From Histomonas meleagridis (taxonomy: Eukaryota; Parabasalia; Tritrichomonadida; Dientamoebidae), in assembly GCA_020186115.1 (NCBI GenBank), contig WSYJ01000182.1, forward strand, positions 248,001-312,000: DNA of 64,000 nt. Reading direction: 5' to 3'. Positions 29,886-37,770 of this stretch are shown in pieces (the first letter of the stretch is position 1; every line of letters begins with the position of its first letter). A model generated the notes under the pieces. That model was not told the DNA's origin and ran no database searches. It saw nothing but the letters and a program-made list of their open reading frames with translations. The translations under genes and the position numbers were made by a program.

Positions 29886-30467
29886 TTAAAAGATATGGCA
29901 TATTTCCTTTGTAGATGGCTCTTTTGGTAGATGTGGCATTTTTATTTCATCTTTTAGATAGTATTTTGCTATAACATCTTTCAGAATTTGATCAACACCT
30001 TCACCTGTTTTTGCGGATACTTCCAAAAATATAGCTCCAAATTTATTTGCTAATGCTCTCGCTTCTTCTTTTGGGACCTCTCTTTGTTCATTTAAGTCAC
30101 ACTTATTTCCACAAATGATACATTGAAATTGAATATGATCAATATCTTTGATCTCTTTTAAATCATAACATAATTTGTCAATCATATCAAATGAAAAATG
30201 ATTATCAATTGCATAAAGAAGAACGAAACAATCAGTTTTTTTTATAATACTCCAATATTCTTTATAATCCCAACAACTACAAGTGTCTGTAATATTAAAC
30301 CTATATTTTTGATGATAAAAATCTATGTTTTTTACGAAAACATCATGAATGGTAGGTTCATATTCATCAATATACTTACCTAAAACAATACGTTTTACCA
30401 CTGCAGTTTTGCCAACGACATCTTTACTCATGAAAGTGAGATTGATTACTGTAGGAGGAGTTTCCAT
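29886..30467 (-). CDS. Atypical Ras/Rab-family small GTPase
   Basis: 193 aa. The small-GTPase frame is intact: switch I E-P-T-I-H-D at about 37-42, G4 GNKCDL (about 119-124) and G5 EVSAKTG (about 149-155). It is unusual in the key sites. The P-loop reads S-K-D-V-V-G-K-T, lacking the first Gly, and the G3 motif is D-T-C-S-C instead of D-T-A-G-Q, so the catalytic Gln is absent. It is probably slow or inactive in hydrolysis and may be held in the GTP state. The C-terminus ends C-H-I-F, a CaaX-type prenylation box, and there is no double-Cys Rab tail. Its start lies inside a longer minus-strand frame that may be the last exon of split-ankyrin gene A. Stop TAAA. Confidence 0.82.
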   Translation of the reverse strand: METPPTVINLTFMSKDVVGKTAVVKRIVLGKYIDEYEPTIHDVFVKNIDFYHQKYRFNITDTCSCWDYKEYWSIIKKTDCFVLLYAIDNHFSFDMIDKLCYDLKEIKDIDHIQFQCIICGNKCDLNEQREVPKEEARALANKFGAIFLEVSAKTGEGVDQILKDVIAKYYLKDEIKMPHLPKEPSTKEICHIF

Positions 30468-30680
30468 TTAACCAAGTTAAATGACATTTTTTCTGTTCTA
30501 ACGGTTTCTGTTTTTCAGAGCATTTATCGGCCGGCCAAGGAATTGAATACTTATCGTATTTTTGTAACGATGGGTTGTGGGATGGGATTTTATAATCGCA
30601 GGAAGAGCGCCTTCCATGTGCGAACCCATCTAAATTGCACATAAGGTACTCACCATCCTGGAACAAAAAAATATTTTTAT
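30424..30680 (-). CDS. Candidate 3' terminal exon of split-ankyrin gene A
   Basis: Downstream of the last ankyrin module the minus strand stays open through D-G-E-Y-L-M-C-N-L-D-G-F-A-H-G-R-R-S-S-C and a Pro/Lys-rich, Cys-containing segment to TGA at about 30424. It is less AT-rich than the array. It overlaps the first 44 nt of the Ras-like gene in another frame, which weakens it. A TTCCAG precedes the D-G-E-Y codons and could be a 3' splice site. No family recognised; it could also be non-coding leader of the GTPase gene. Confidence 0.3.
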
Positions 30681-30802
30681 TTAAATCGCATACTCTGAAA
30701 AAAGGTATTTCATATAATAATATGAGCATTAATAACATTCATTCTTGTTTAATAAGCATTTTCACTATTTTATTACGTACTATTTCAGGTGCAAGCATAA
30801 GC

Positions 30803-30925
30803 GCTGTTTTAAATAATTTGAATAATTCCCACATATTATTTTAAAATATCAAATGTTTGATATAAATTTTGGTTAAAATAAATAAATATTTTTAGCGTTA
30901 ATATCAATTCCTTTATGTTCAAGAA
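30803..30925 (-). repeat. 123-bp identical block within array A (copy 1)
   Basis: Identical over 123 bp to 31654-31776, covering the end of one module, the whole spacer and the start of the next module. Flanking sequence differs. Indicates recent duplication or gene conversion in the array. Confidence 0.85.
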
Positions 30926-31653
30926 GTGATTCAATTATTTCTGTATGACCATTTTTAGATGCTTTCATAAATGCTGTTTCAAATATTTTATATCAATTCC
31001 GATTATAATGTTGGTACATGAAATTATTAAAACAAATTTCAAATTATTCATTTATATGTCTTTAGCATTAACATCAATTCCTTCTTGTTCAAGAAGCAGT
31101 TTAACTATTTCTGTATGATCATATTCAGATGCTTTCATAAGTGCTGTTTGGAATAGTTTAAATAATTTCCAAATATTATTTTGGATTTTTATTTTAATAA
31201 ATTAATTATTCCATTGAATAAAAAAACATTTTTCACATTGAGATCAATTCCTTTTTTCTCAAGAAGTAGGTTAACGCTTTCTATCTGATCATTTAAGATT
31301 GCAGAAATAAGTGCTGTATCGAATAATTTATGTGAATTCCAAAAATTATATTGAAATATCGAAACATTAAAATAAACATTAAATAAGCTAAAATCAATAT
31401 TTTGACAATTGACATCAATTCTTTCATGTTCCAGAAGTAAAACGATAATTTCTATGTAACCATTTTTAGATACATAAATTAGTGCTGTATCAAATTATTT
31501 AAGTGATTTCCAAATATCTTTTTGAAACATGGAATCACTAAAATGAATATTAAATAAAATATGTAAATATCTTTAGCATTAATATCAATTCCTTTTTGTT
31601 TTAGCAACATTTTAACTATTTTTGGGTAAATATTAAAAGATGCTATTATAAGA

Positions 31654-31776
31654 GCTGTTTTAAATAATTTGAATAATTCCCACATATTATTTTAAAATAT
31701 CAAATGTTTGATATAAATTTTGGTTAAAATAAATAAATATTTTTAGCGTTAATATCAATTCCTTTATGTTCAAGAA
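31654..31776 (-). repeat. 123-bp identical block within array A (copy 2)
   Basis: Second copy of the block at 30803-30925; offset 851 bp, five repeat periods. Confidence 0.85.
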
Positions 31777-32551
31777 ACAATTTAACTATTTTTTTATCAC
31801 TACTATAAGTTGCATACATTAATGCTGTTTTAAATAATTTTAATGGATTCCAAATATAATTTTAAAATTTCAAATTATTAAATTAATCACAATATAAATA
31901 ATATAAAAATCTTTAGTATCAACATTAATTCCTTTATAATCAAGAAGCAATTTTGTGGTTTCAAAACAACCACATTTAGCTGCTGCCATTAATGCAGTCA
32001 AAAATCACTCAAAAAAATTCCAATGTTTCTAAACAAATTTTGAAAAATTTAAATGGATTTTATATTTTTGAAAGAAAAGCTAGTGGAATTAACATTAATT
32101 CTTTTCTTCTCAAGAAGCATTTTAACAATTTCTTTATGCCCATTATAAGAAGCATTCATAAGTGCTGTCCAAAACAATGATAATAAACACCAAATTATAT
32201 ATATATAAGTTCCAAATAATAAAAAGGAATATTCAATAAATTATACGAATGTTTGTAGAATTGATATTAATACTTTTGTATTCAAGAAGTAATTTAACAA
32301 CTTCAATATGACCATTTTTTGCTGCTAATAAAAATGCTGAATATAATTGATTAAATATATTCCAAATATATATTTAAAATTGCAAATAATAAAAACAAAT
32401 TTTATTTTCAAAAATAAAATATTTTTTTCACTTATTTTAATGCCTTTCTGAGTAAGAAGTAATTTAATGATATCTAAATATCCTTCATTACATGAAATAA
32501 TAAAAGGCGTATCAAACCAATGTTATAAATTTTAACATATTTTTTAAAGCA

Positions 32552-33763
32552 TTAAATCATAGAAAAAAATTTTATTAAAGAAAAATATACATTTCTAATA
32601 TTAACATTAAATCTTTTTTGTTCAAGAAGTAACTTAACTATTTCAATATTACCTGATTTTATAGACGATATTAAAACATCATTTGGAATTTGATTTCCTT
32701 TAGAAACATACAAAAAAAGAAAAACATTTCCATTTTCTGCTGCTTCATTAATCAATTCATTTAATTTTAATCCTTTTCCTTCCAAAAAAGAAAGGATTTC
32801 ATAGTTATTATATAATATACATTTCCTTCCTAATTCAATTAACTCTTTATCCTTAATTTTTTTCTTTTCATAAAAATAATAAAAAATATCATTCCTATGA
32901 AATTCAATTGCTATTTCATACACATTCTCAAATTCTGATTGGTTTTGTTCGCACAAATGAATGATTTCAAGATTCCCACTTGCAATTGCATATTTACCTG
33001 AATGATAAACATTTGCACCATTCATAAGCAAATATTTAAAACATTTAACTGAAGAAAAAAATGCTGCATAATCAATTAATGAAACATTTTCATCATTAAT
33101 AAGTGAATATCTTTCATAAAGTGATGGCGTGATTATTTGATTAAAATCAAAATCATTTTGAGATGATATTTCTTGAAGTTTTTCTATATCATCATTTCGA
33201 ATAATTTGTGCAATTTCATTTGGGTTAACTCCTTCTTTAACTAATTTCTTATGAAGCTCCCAATCATTCATTGAAATTTCATCATAATTATCATAAAATT
33301 CATTTATAAATATTCCTGTAATATTATTAATAAAAAAAGTATAATAATTTTCAAAAACGCTAAATTCATCATTTGTTTTATACTGTACAAAATAAAAGGA
33401 TTTTATATTCCTTACAACATCAGGACTGATAAAATTTTGTTCAATTAATTTTGCTAAAATATAATATGATTCTTGGGAGTTTAAATAAACAAGAAAATTT
33501 GAAAAAATATCAATTATCTTATTAGAAAATTTGGTGGAAAATATGCGAATAAATTGAATATATACATCAATGTCTTTTCTTTGGGAAATAAAAGACGAAA
33601 ATACAATTTGGCTTAAGGTTAACATAAAAGAATTAGGAAAATTTGTGTCAATTAATTCTTTTGTTGACTCAAATAATTCAAATATATTTTCTACATTTAT
33701 TTTCCAAATTATGGATTGTATGTTTTTGAGATATTGGATATATTTTTTTTCCACTATTATCAA
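32552..33763 (-). CDS. Ankyrin protein N-terminal part with DUF3447-like domain (split-ankyrin gene A, first exon)
   Basis: 403 codons. The N-terminal ~190 residues are helical and specific to trichomonad ankyrin proteins. The EIAQIIRNDDIEKLQEISS segment (about 194-212) precedes a DUF3447-type block: VSLIDYAAFFSSVKCFKYLLMNGANV, GKYAIASGNLEIIHLCEQN, YEIAIEFHRNDIFYYFYEKK (about 233-306). Degenerate ankyrin repeats follow, ending LLLEQKRFNVNIRN. The last dozen codons (V-Y-F-S-L-I-K-F-F-S-M-I, stop) are the start of the first spacer, not conserved protein, so the true exon end is probably near 32588. The protein is 45-55 percent-like by eye to the gene B N-terminus. Product and partner unknown; ankyrin proteins are the largest expanded family in trichomonads. 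Confidence 0.75.
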   Translation of the reverse strand: MIIVEKKYIQYLKNIQSIIWKINVENIFELFESTKELIDTNFPNSFMLTLSQIVFSSFISQRKDIDVYIQFIRIFSTKFSNKIIDIFSNFLVYLNSQESYYILAKLIEQNFISPDVVRNIKSFYFVQYKTNDEFSVFENYYTFFINNITGIFINEFYDNYDEISMNDWELHKKLVKEGVNPNEIAQIIRNDDIEKLQEISSQNDFDFNQIITPSLYERYSLINDENVSLIDYAAFFSSVKCFKYLLMNGANVYHSGKYAIASGNLEIIHLCEQNQSEFENVYEIAIEFHRNDIFYYFYEKKKIKDKELIELGRKCILYNNYEILSFLEGKGLKLNELINEAAENGNVFLFLYVSKGNQIPNDVLISSIKSGNIEIVKLLLEQKRFNVNIRNVYFSLIKFFSMI

Positions 33764-33985
33764 AGAAGAAATTAAAAATGTTGTTAATCTTTACAAAAAA
33801 GTGACTGATTTCAAGCGCAAATCAGAACAAAAGCTAAAAAGTCCAAAGAAGCAAATTTATTCTATGCATGGATCTAAAACTTAGGGAAGCTCTTTGTTCA
33901 GAGGAGAGAATTAGAAAATTAGTTTAGGAGAAATCTGATTTAAAGCCATGAAATAAACAATAATCAGCATTTACTTTTTGATTTT

Positions 33986-34648
33986 TCATCCAACCATTGA
34001 GCGTTTCCTTCCTCTTGAACGAACTTTCTTTAATCTTTTCATTACCATTTGTGATTTTCCTGTCGATTGACAATATGCATCTAGTATTATGTCTACGAGG
34101 TGCTGCTTTCCAGGATGTGACGATGTGAAAGCCCTTTCGAGAACATAAAGATCAACTGCCATATCTTCGAACATAGTGGAAATAAAGGAAAGGCCAAAGT
34201 CAATAACACGAACCCTACCATCATGAAGCATAAAATTAGATGTGGTTAAGTCAGAATGGATTATATTATTTTCATGTAATTTGGCAATAATTTGACCCAT
34301 TTCTACCATCGCTTGGATTACATTAGGGTCTTCTTCTGTATCTGTTGCATGATCAAAAAGGAGTTGTTTGACTGTTCCGCCATTAAGTTCTTCAAGTACA
34401 AGAGTTGTTGTAGCTCTATCAACATATAAGATTGGTGCAACTGGAATACCAAGTCTCATACATTTAAGGTTGGTTCTGGCTTCATTTTGAATACGTTCTG
34501 ATCTTAATCTTTCATCAAGTTCTTTTACACGCCATAGTTTTGGCTCTGCAACTTTGGCAACACAGTCCTTACCAAATAGCGTCATTTTCCAGATTGAGGC
34601 CTCGGCACCTCTCTTGATTTGTATCCATCCTTCCTTGTTTTCGAGCAT
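33986..34648 (-). CDS. BUD32: Bud32/PRPK kinase of the KEOPS complex
   Basis: Atypical small protein kinase/ATPase of KEOPS, needed for the t6A modification of ANN-decoding tRNAs. 220 aa, the family's usual compact size. N-lobe: GAEASIWKMTLFGKDCVAKVAEPKLWR, with the ATP-anchoring Lys in V-A-K. Bud32 signature RLRSERIQNEARTNLKCMRLGIPVAP with the alpha-C Glu. Catalytic loop HSDLTTSNFML (about 134-144; HGDLTTSN in most, so Gly is Ser here), and IDFGLSF as the DFG. VDLYVLERAFTSSHPG is also diagnostic. The basic C-terminal tail (KRLKKVRSRGRKR) is typical. Stop TGA. No other KEOPS subunit in the window. Confidence 0.95.
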   Translation of the reverse strand: MLENKEGWIQIKRGAEASIWKMTLFGKDCVAKVAEPKLWRVKELDERLRSERIQNEARTNLKCMRLGIPVAPILYVDRATTTLVLEELNGGTVKQLLFDHATDTEEDPNVIQAMVEMGQIIAKLHENNIIHSDLTTSNFMLHDGRVRVIDFGLSFISTMFEDMAVDLYVLERAFTSSHPGKQHLVDIILDAYCQSTGKSQMVMKRLKKVRSRGRKRSMVG

Positions 34649-35409
34649 TCGATCTATTAACGGCCTCTTTGAACTTTTTGGATCGGCACTTTTTCCTTTT
34701 TGGACCTTATGTGGAACTTGGAGGGGTTCGGCCGCAAAAAATAACTAATAACCATCTTTGTGAGTTTGTTGAAAATAGCAAAAAAAATTTTTTTGTAAAA
34801 GTACAGGAAGTATTTTACAATCGGACGCGATCCTTAAAATTTTGAAATAAGTATCAAATAAAACAAATAAATATCTTTAACATTATAATGATTATAATCA
34901 TTAATAAATGATCTTCTTTTATTAAGTGATGGTTCAATTGTTTGAATAAGATCAAAATTTTTATGCGTTGATTTTTCTTGAAGTTTTTCTATTTCAACAT
35001 TTCGAATTATTTTTGCAATCTCAGATGGATTAACTCATTCTTTAATTAATTGCCTTTGAAAGTTCTTCAAATTATTAACATTAGAAATTGAATTTATGAA
35101 GTCATTATTTAAATCTCAAAAAATTTCTCTCAAAGGCATTTAAAAAATTTCAAATTAAAAAAAGGATTATCTTTTAATAATCATTGATTGTTTGCTCATT
35201 GATTAAAACCAGATGTTTAATTTTGAGTCAAACATAAAACATGTGTTTCAAAAAAAATTAAAAATGGTGATAATCGATGATCAAAATTAAAATCTATATT
35301 TTGTTTCATCTGTTGAACCACACATGATATTACCGGTACAGGCCAAAAATGAACAACGACAAGTGGTTCATTGTGAAAAGATCTTAATCTTAATCTTTGT
35401 TAAAGTTGA
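34649..35409. other. Intergenic region with ankyrin gene relic
   Basis: Apart from the relic listed at 34870-35140, the region is AT-rich. GAGGCCGTTAATAG just before the Bud32 ATG and GTCCAAAAAG repeats nearby may be promoter elements. Confidence 0.45.
34870..35140 (-). pseudogene. Fragment of a split-ankyrin gene N-terminus
   Basis: The minus strand reads V-N-P-S-E-I-A-K-I-I-R-N-V-E-I-E-K-L-Q-E then F-D-L-I-Q-T-I-E-P-S-L, matching the same block in genes A and B (for example VNPNEIAQIIRNDDIEKLQE). It then jumps straight to N-V-K-D-I-Y-L-F-Y, the end of an ankyrin module plus spacer start. An in-frame TGA precedes the block. So this is an internally deleted relic in which the DUF3447 domain has been lost. 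Confidence 0.7.
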
Positions 35410-35754
35410 TTAAGTATAAGATTCTTGGAGTTGCTTTAGAAGTCGTCCATTATTTGGCTCTCCTTCCATAACACATTTCTTCAGAATTCTCACTGCTTTA
35501 ATTTTTTCTTGATTTTTTGAAATTGTTGCTAACATGCTATTTATATCATCAAGCGAATATTTGTAGTGGGTCATTGCTCTAATAATTGAAATTCTTTCTT
35601 GATCAGAATTTGCTGTTTTTAAACGACTAACAAGTGTTTCAAAATCATCTGGAGAAATTCTTAAAGGAGCATTTGCAGTTGGTGGGTAAATATCGCTTCT
35701 TGATATTGTGGGAATTTCATCATATTTATCTCCTGATGAACAGCAATTCCCCAT
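35410..35754 (-). CDS. DUF4476-domain protein with N-myristoylation/palmitoylation signal
   Basis: 114 aa. The start M-G-N-C-C-S-S-G is a classic N-myristoylation site with two adjacent Cys for palmitoylation, so the protein should sit on a membrane. After a ~30-residue linker, residues about 34-110 form a small helical DUF4476-like domain (FETLVSRLKTANSDQERISIIRAMTHYKYSLDDINSMLATISKNQEKIKAVRIL), with the typical F-x-x-L-x-x-x-L...R-I-x-x-I...Y-x-x-x-x-x-x-x-M-L order. Function of the domain is not established. Its start is only 63 bp from the divergent M24B peptidase ATG, so the promoter is shared. Stop TAAT. Confidence 0.75.
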   Translation of the reverse strand: MGNCCSSGDKYDEIPTISRSDIYPPTANAPLRISPDDFETLVSRLKTANSDQERISIIRAMTHYKYSLDDINSMLATISKNQEKIKAVRILKKCVMEGEPNNGRLLKQLQESYT

Positions 35755-35781
35755 TTTTTTTGTTTTTTTTGGGGGTTTTAT

Positions 35782-35794
35782 GTAAACTATTCAA
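35782..35794 (+). promoter_or_regulatory. GTAAACTATTCAA promoter element, M24B peptidase
   Basis: Same 13-mer as at 2918-2930, again with exactly 23 nt between it and the ATG (35818). It lies in a 63-bp divergent intergenic gap. Confidence 0.5.
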
Positions 35795-35817
35795 ACTTGA
35801 ATATAACTGTAAACAAA

Positions 35818-36966
35818 ATGAAGAAAGAATTAGTGGCAAGGAGAAATAAGTTATATGAACTACTCCCAAAAGGTTCAATGGCACTAATTTTTGGACGTGA
35901 AGTTCTTCATTTAATTCCATCAATCCCAATTCCTTTTGATCAACATTCAGATTATTTTTACTTGACTGGGCAAAAACGTCCAGGTGGAGCGCTTGCAATT
36001 TATAACGAAGGTGGCAAAGCTAAGTCAGCTTTATTCTTATCAAAAGAAAATTCCGAAACGATGTTTTATGGTCCAACATTATCACTTGAAGAAGTAAAGT
36101 CTACTTCAGGTGTTGACAGCATATTTTTTTCAGATGAATTAAGCAGCTGGGCTTCCAAACACAATCTTAATCATGAAAATGTTTATTGTTCTTATCCTAA
36201 ATCAGATCGCCTTTTTCACATCGGCTCAATGTTTAAATCCCTATCACCGTACGTAGATTCTCTTCGAGTCATTAAGTCAAAGTATGAAATTAATTTAATG
36301 AAAAAAGCGTCTCAAATAACTATTGATTCATTTCCTCATGTTATTCAAACCATAAAGCCAGGTGATACTGAGAAAATGGTTGTTGCTCGTTTTGAGAACG
36401 CAGTAATTGAAAGAGGAGCTTCAGGAACAGCATATCCGACTTTAGCTCTTTTTGGGAAGAACGCCACTTATCTCCATTCTATTAACAGCAATGATACAAT
36501 CACAGAAGGTCAATCATTATTACTCGATGGTGGTGCTGAAGTTGATCATTACGCATCAGATTTCACAAGAACCGTTTGTATCGGGAAAGTTAGTGAAATT
36601 CACTCCGATACAATCAAATGTGTTGAATCAGTGAAAAATGACTTAGTGAAAATTGTAAAAAATGGAGAAGTAGAAACACTAAACCAACTAAAGGAGATAG
36701 CTAAAGGGAAATTGTTATCTGGACTTAATGAAATCGGTTTGAAAATGGATATGAATTCTCTTTCATATTACTTTTTGCATCATACATCGCATTGGGTTGG
36801 ATTAGATGTACATGATGCAAGATCAATAAACTTTGATCGGAAGCTGGAAAAGGGAATGGCGTTCTCCGTTGAGCCAGGCTTATACTTTAATCCTCGTTTC
36901 GCTGATTGTCCTAAAGAACTACGAAATGTTGGAATACGGTTTGAAGACACAGTTATACTTGAATAA
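35818..36966 (+). CDS. Xaa-Pro aminopeptidase/dipeptidase, M24B family (PepP/XPNPEP3-like)
   Basis: 382 aa metallopeptidase removing residues before proline. N-terminal aminopeptidase-P domain (about 1-160: LYELLPKGSMALIFG..., DYFYLTG, KRPGGALAIY). The C-terminal pita-bread catalytic domain keeps all five metal ligands: Asp in LLLDGGAE and Asp in YASDFTRT (about residues 239 and 250), His in HHTSHWVGLDVHD (about 322-334), Glu in SVEPGLYF and Glu in GIRFEDTVIL. The HTSH-x-x-G-L-D-V-H-D block is diagnostic of PepP. Start 35818 is the first ATG; an upstream TTG adds nothing conserved. Soluble, probably cytosolic: no signal peptide. Stop TAAT. Confidence 0.93.
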   Translation: MKKELVARRNKLYELLPKGSMALIFGREVLHLIPSIPIPFDQHSDYFYLTGQKRPGGALAIYNEGGKAKSALFLSKENSETMFYGPTLSLEEVKSTSGVDSIFFSDELSSWASKHNLNHENVYCSYPKSDRLFHIGSMFKSLSPYVDSLRVIKSKYEINLMKKASQITIDSFPHVIQTIKPGDTEKMVVARFENAVIERGASGTAYPTLALFGKNATYLHSINSNDTITEGQSLLLDGGAEVDHYASDFTRTVCIGKVSEIHSDTIKCVESVKNDLVKIVKNGEVETLNQLKEIAKGKLLSGLNEIGLKMDMNSLSYYFLHHTSHWVGLDVHDARSINFDRKLEKGMAFSVEPGLYFNPRFADCPKELRNVGIRFEDTVILE

Positions 36967-37130
36967 TTGTAAATAGTTTTAATGTACATCTTTTTAAGTA
37001 TTTGAATGATTTAACATAAATTAAATCTTGATTTGAAAGAATATTCAAAATGTGAAATTTGTTATCTGCTTTTAAAAAAAATCATTGATTGTATAACTTA
37101 ATGTTCGTGCATTTTTTTAAATCTTCAACA

Positions 37131-37745
37131 TACTTAATGGTGGTAAGCATCCATTAAGGTGGTAAGCATGCCGGTGGCAATCTCAAGTTACAAAAATTCA
37201 TGGCCTCACCAGCCGCAGGAATTTCATACCCAGACCAACTTTGTATACAAAACAAAATGCCATCCTTGTTAATGAAAAGGGCGTCTCTGCAAAGCTTGGT
37301 GATGAGGGAGGTTTCTCGCCATGTCTTGAAACACCAGAAGAAGCTATCACATTCATCGAACGCGCTATCAAGACCACCGGTGGCTAGGAAAGGATATCCG
37401 CATTGGTCTTGGTGCTGCTGCATCCGAATTCTATGATGAAAAGACCTAACTTTATTCCAGGTTACACTCGGAAGCAAGGTTCAACTCATCGGTGATGACC
37501 TTTACACAACAAATTCAAAGGCAACCCGTAAGGTTATTGAAGGAAAGTGGTGCAACACTTTATTACTTAAGGTTAACCAAATCGTTTTACAATCTCCGAA
37601 GCTATGGAAGTTGCAACTCATCCTTGACGCAGGCTTAAACATTATGATTTCACATAGATCAGGTGAAACATACAACTCAAGTTAGAGGAGTCTTCAAATT
37701 GCCAATTACGCACAACCTGTGGATGTAGAATGGGGTACCCCGTGT
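37131..37745 (+). pseudogene. Decayed enolase copy
   Basis: Fragments in changing plus-strand frames follow the middle and C-terminal parts of enolase in order: G-G-K-H-A-G-G-N-L-K-L-Q near 37160; A-K-L-G-D-E-G-G-F-S-P-C-L-E-T near 37295; R-I-G-L-G-A-A-A-S-E-F-Y-D near 37400; V-Q-L-I-G-D-D-L-Y-T-T-N near 37480; L-L-L-K-V-N-Q-I near 37560; M-I-S-H-R-S-G-E-T near 37650. Frameshifts and stops separate them. Base composition keeps the G/C-rich codons of a highly expressed gene, so decay is fairly recent. The 5' third and the far 3' end are absent. Near the left edge a GGTGGTAAGCAT phrase is duplicated in tandem. Probably a truncated duplicate. Confidence 0.8.
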
Positions 37746-37770
37746 AAAACGGTAATTTTACCCTTTAGAT

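Larger units (their letters stand above)
30760..32540 (-). repeat. Split-ankyrin array A: 11 ankyrin modules separated by ~80-bp spacers
   Basis: Continues the frame family of the ORF at 32552-33763. Each unit (period 162-174 bp) has ~90 bp coding one ankyrin repeat from T-A-L to D-I-N-x-K-N/D, then an AT-rich spacer. Modules start near 32512, 32345, 32173, 31999, 31827, 31660, 31487, 31325, 31152, 30980 and 30811. Ten are open over the whole repeat (for example TALMKASEYDHTEIVKLLLE and TALIIASFNIYPKIVKMLLK); the last has a stop or frameshift after K-Q-E. Most spacers contain in-frame stops, but the spacer near 31330-31395 is open and in frame. The spacer 3' part carries TTTGGAATT-like cores. 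A 123-bp block is identical at 30803-30925 and 31654-31776, five units apart. Confidence 0.8.

Noticed and set aside
30760-32540. CRISPR-like reading of the regular ~170-bp arrays
   Set aside because: Repeats are diverged, protein-coding in frame and ankyrin-like; the genome is eukaryotic.
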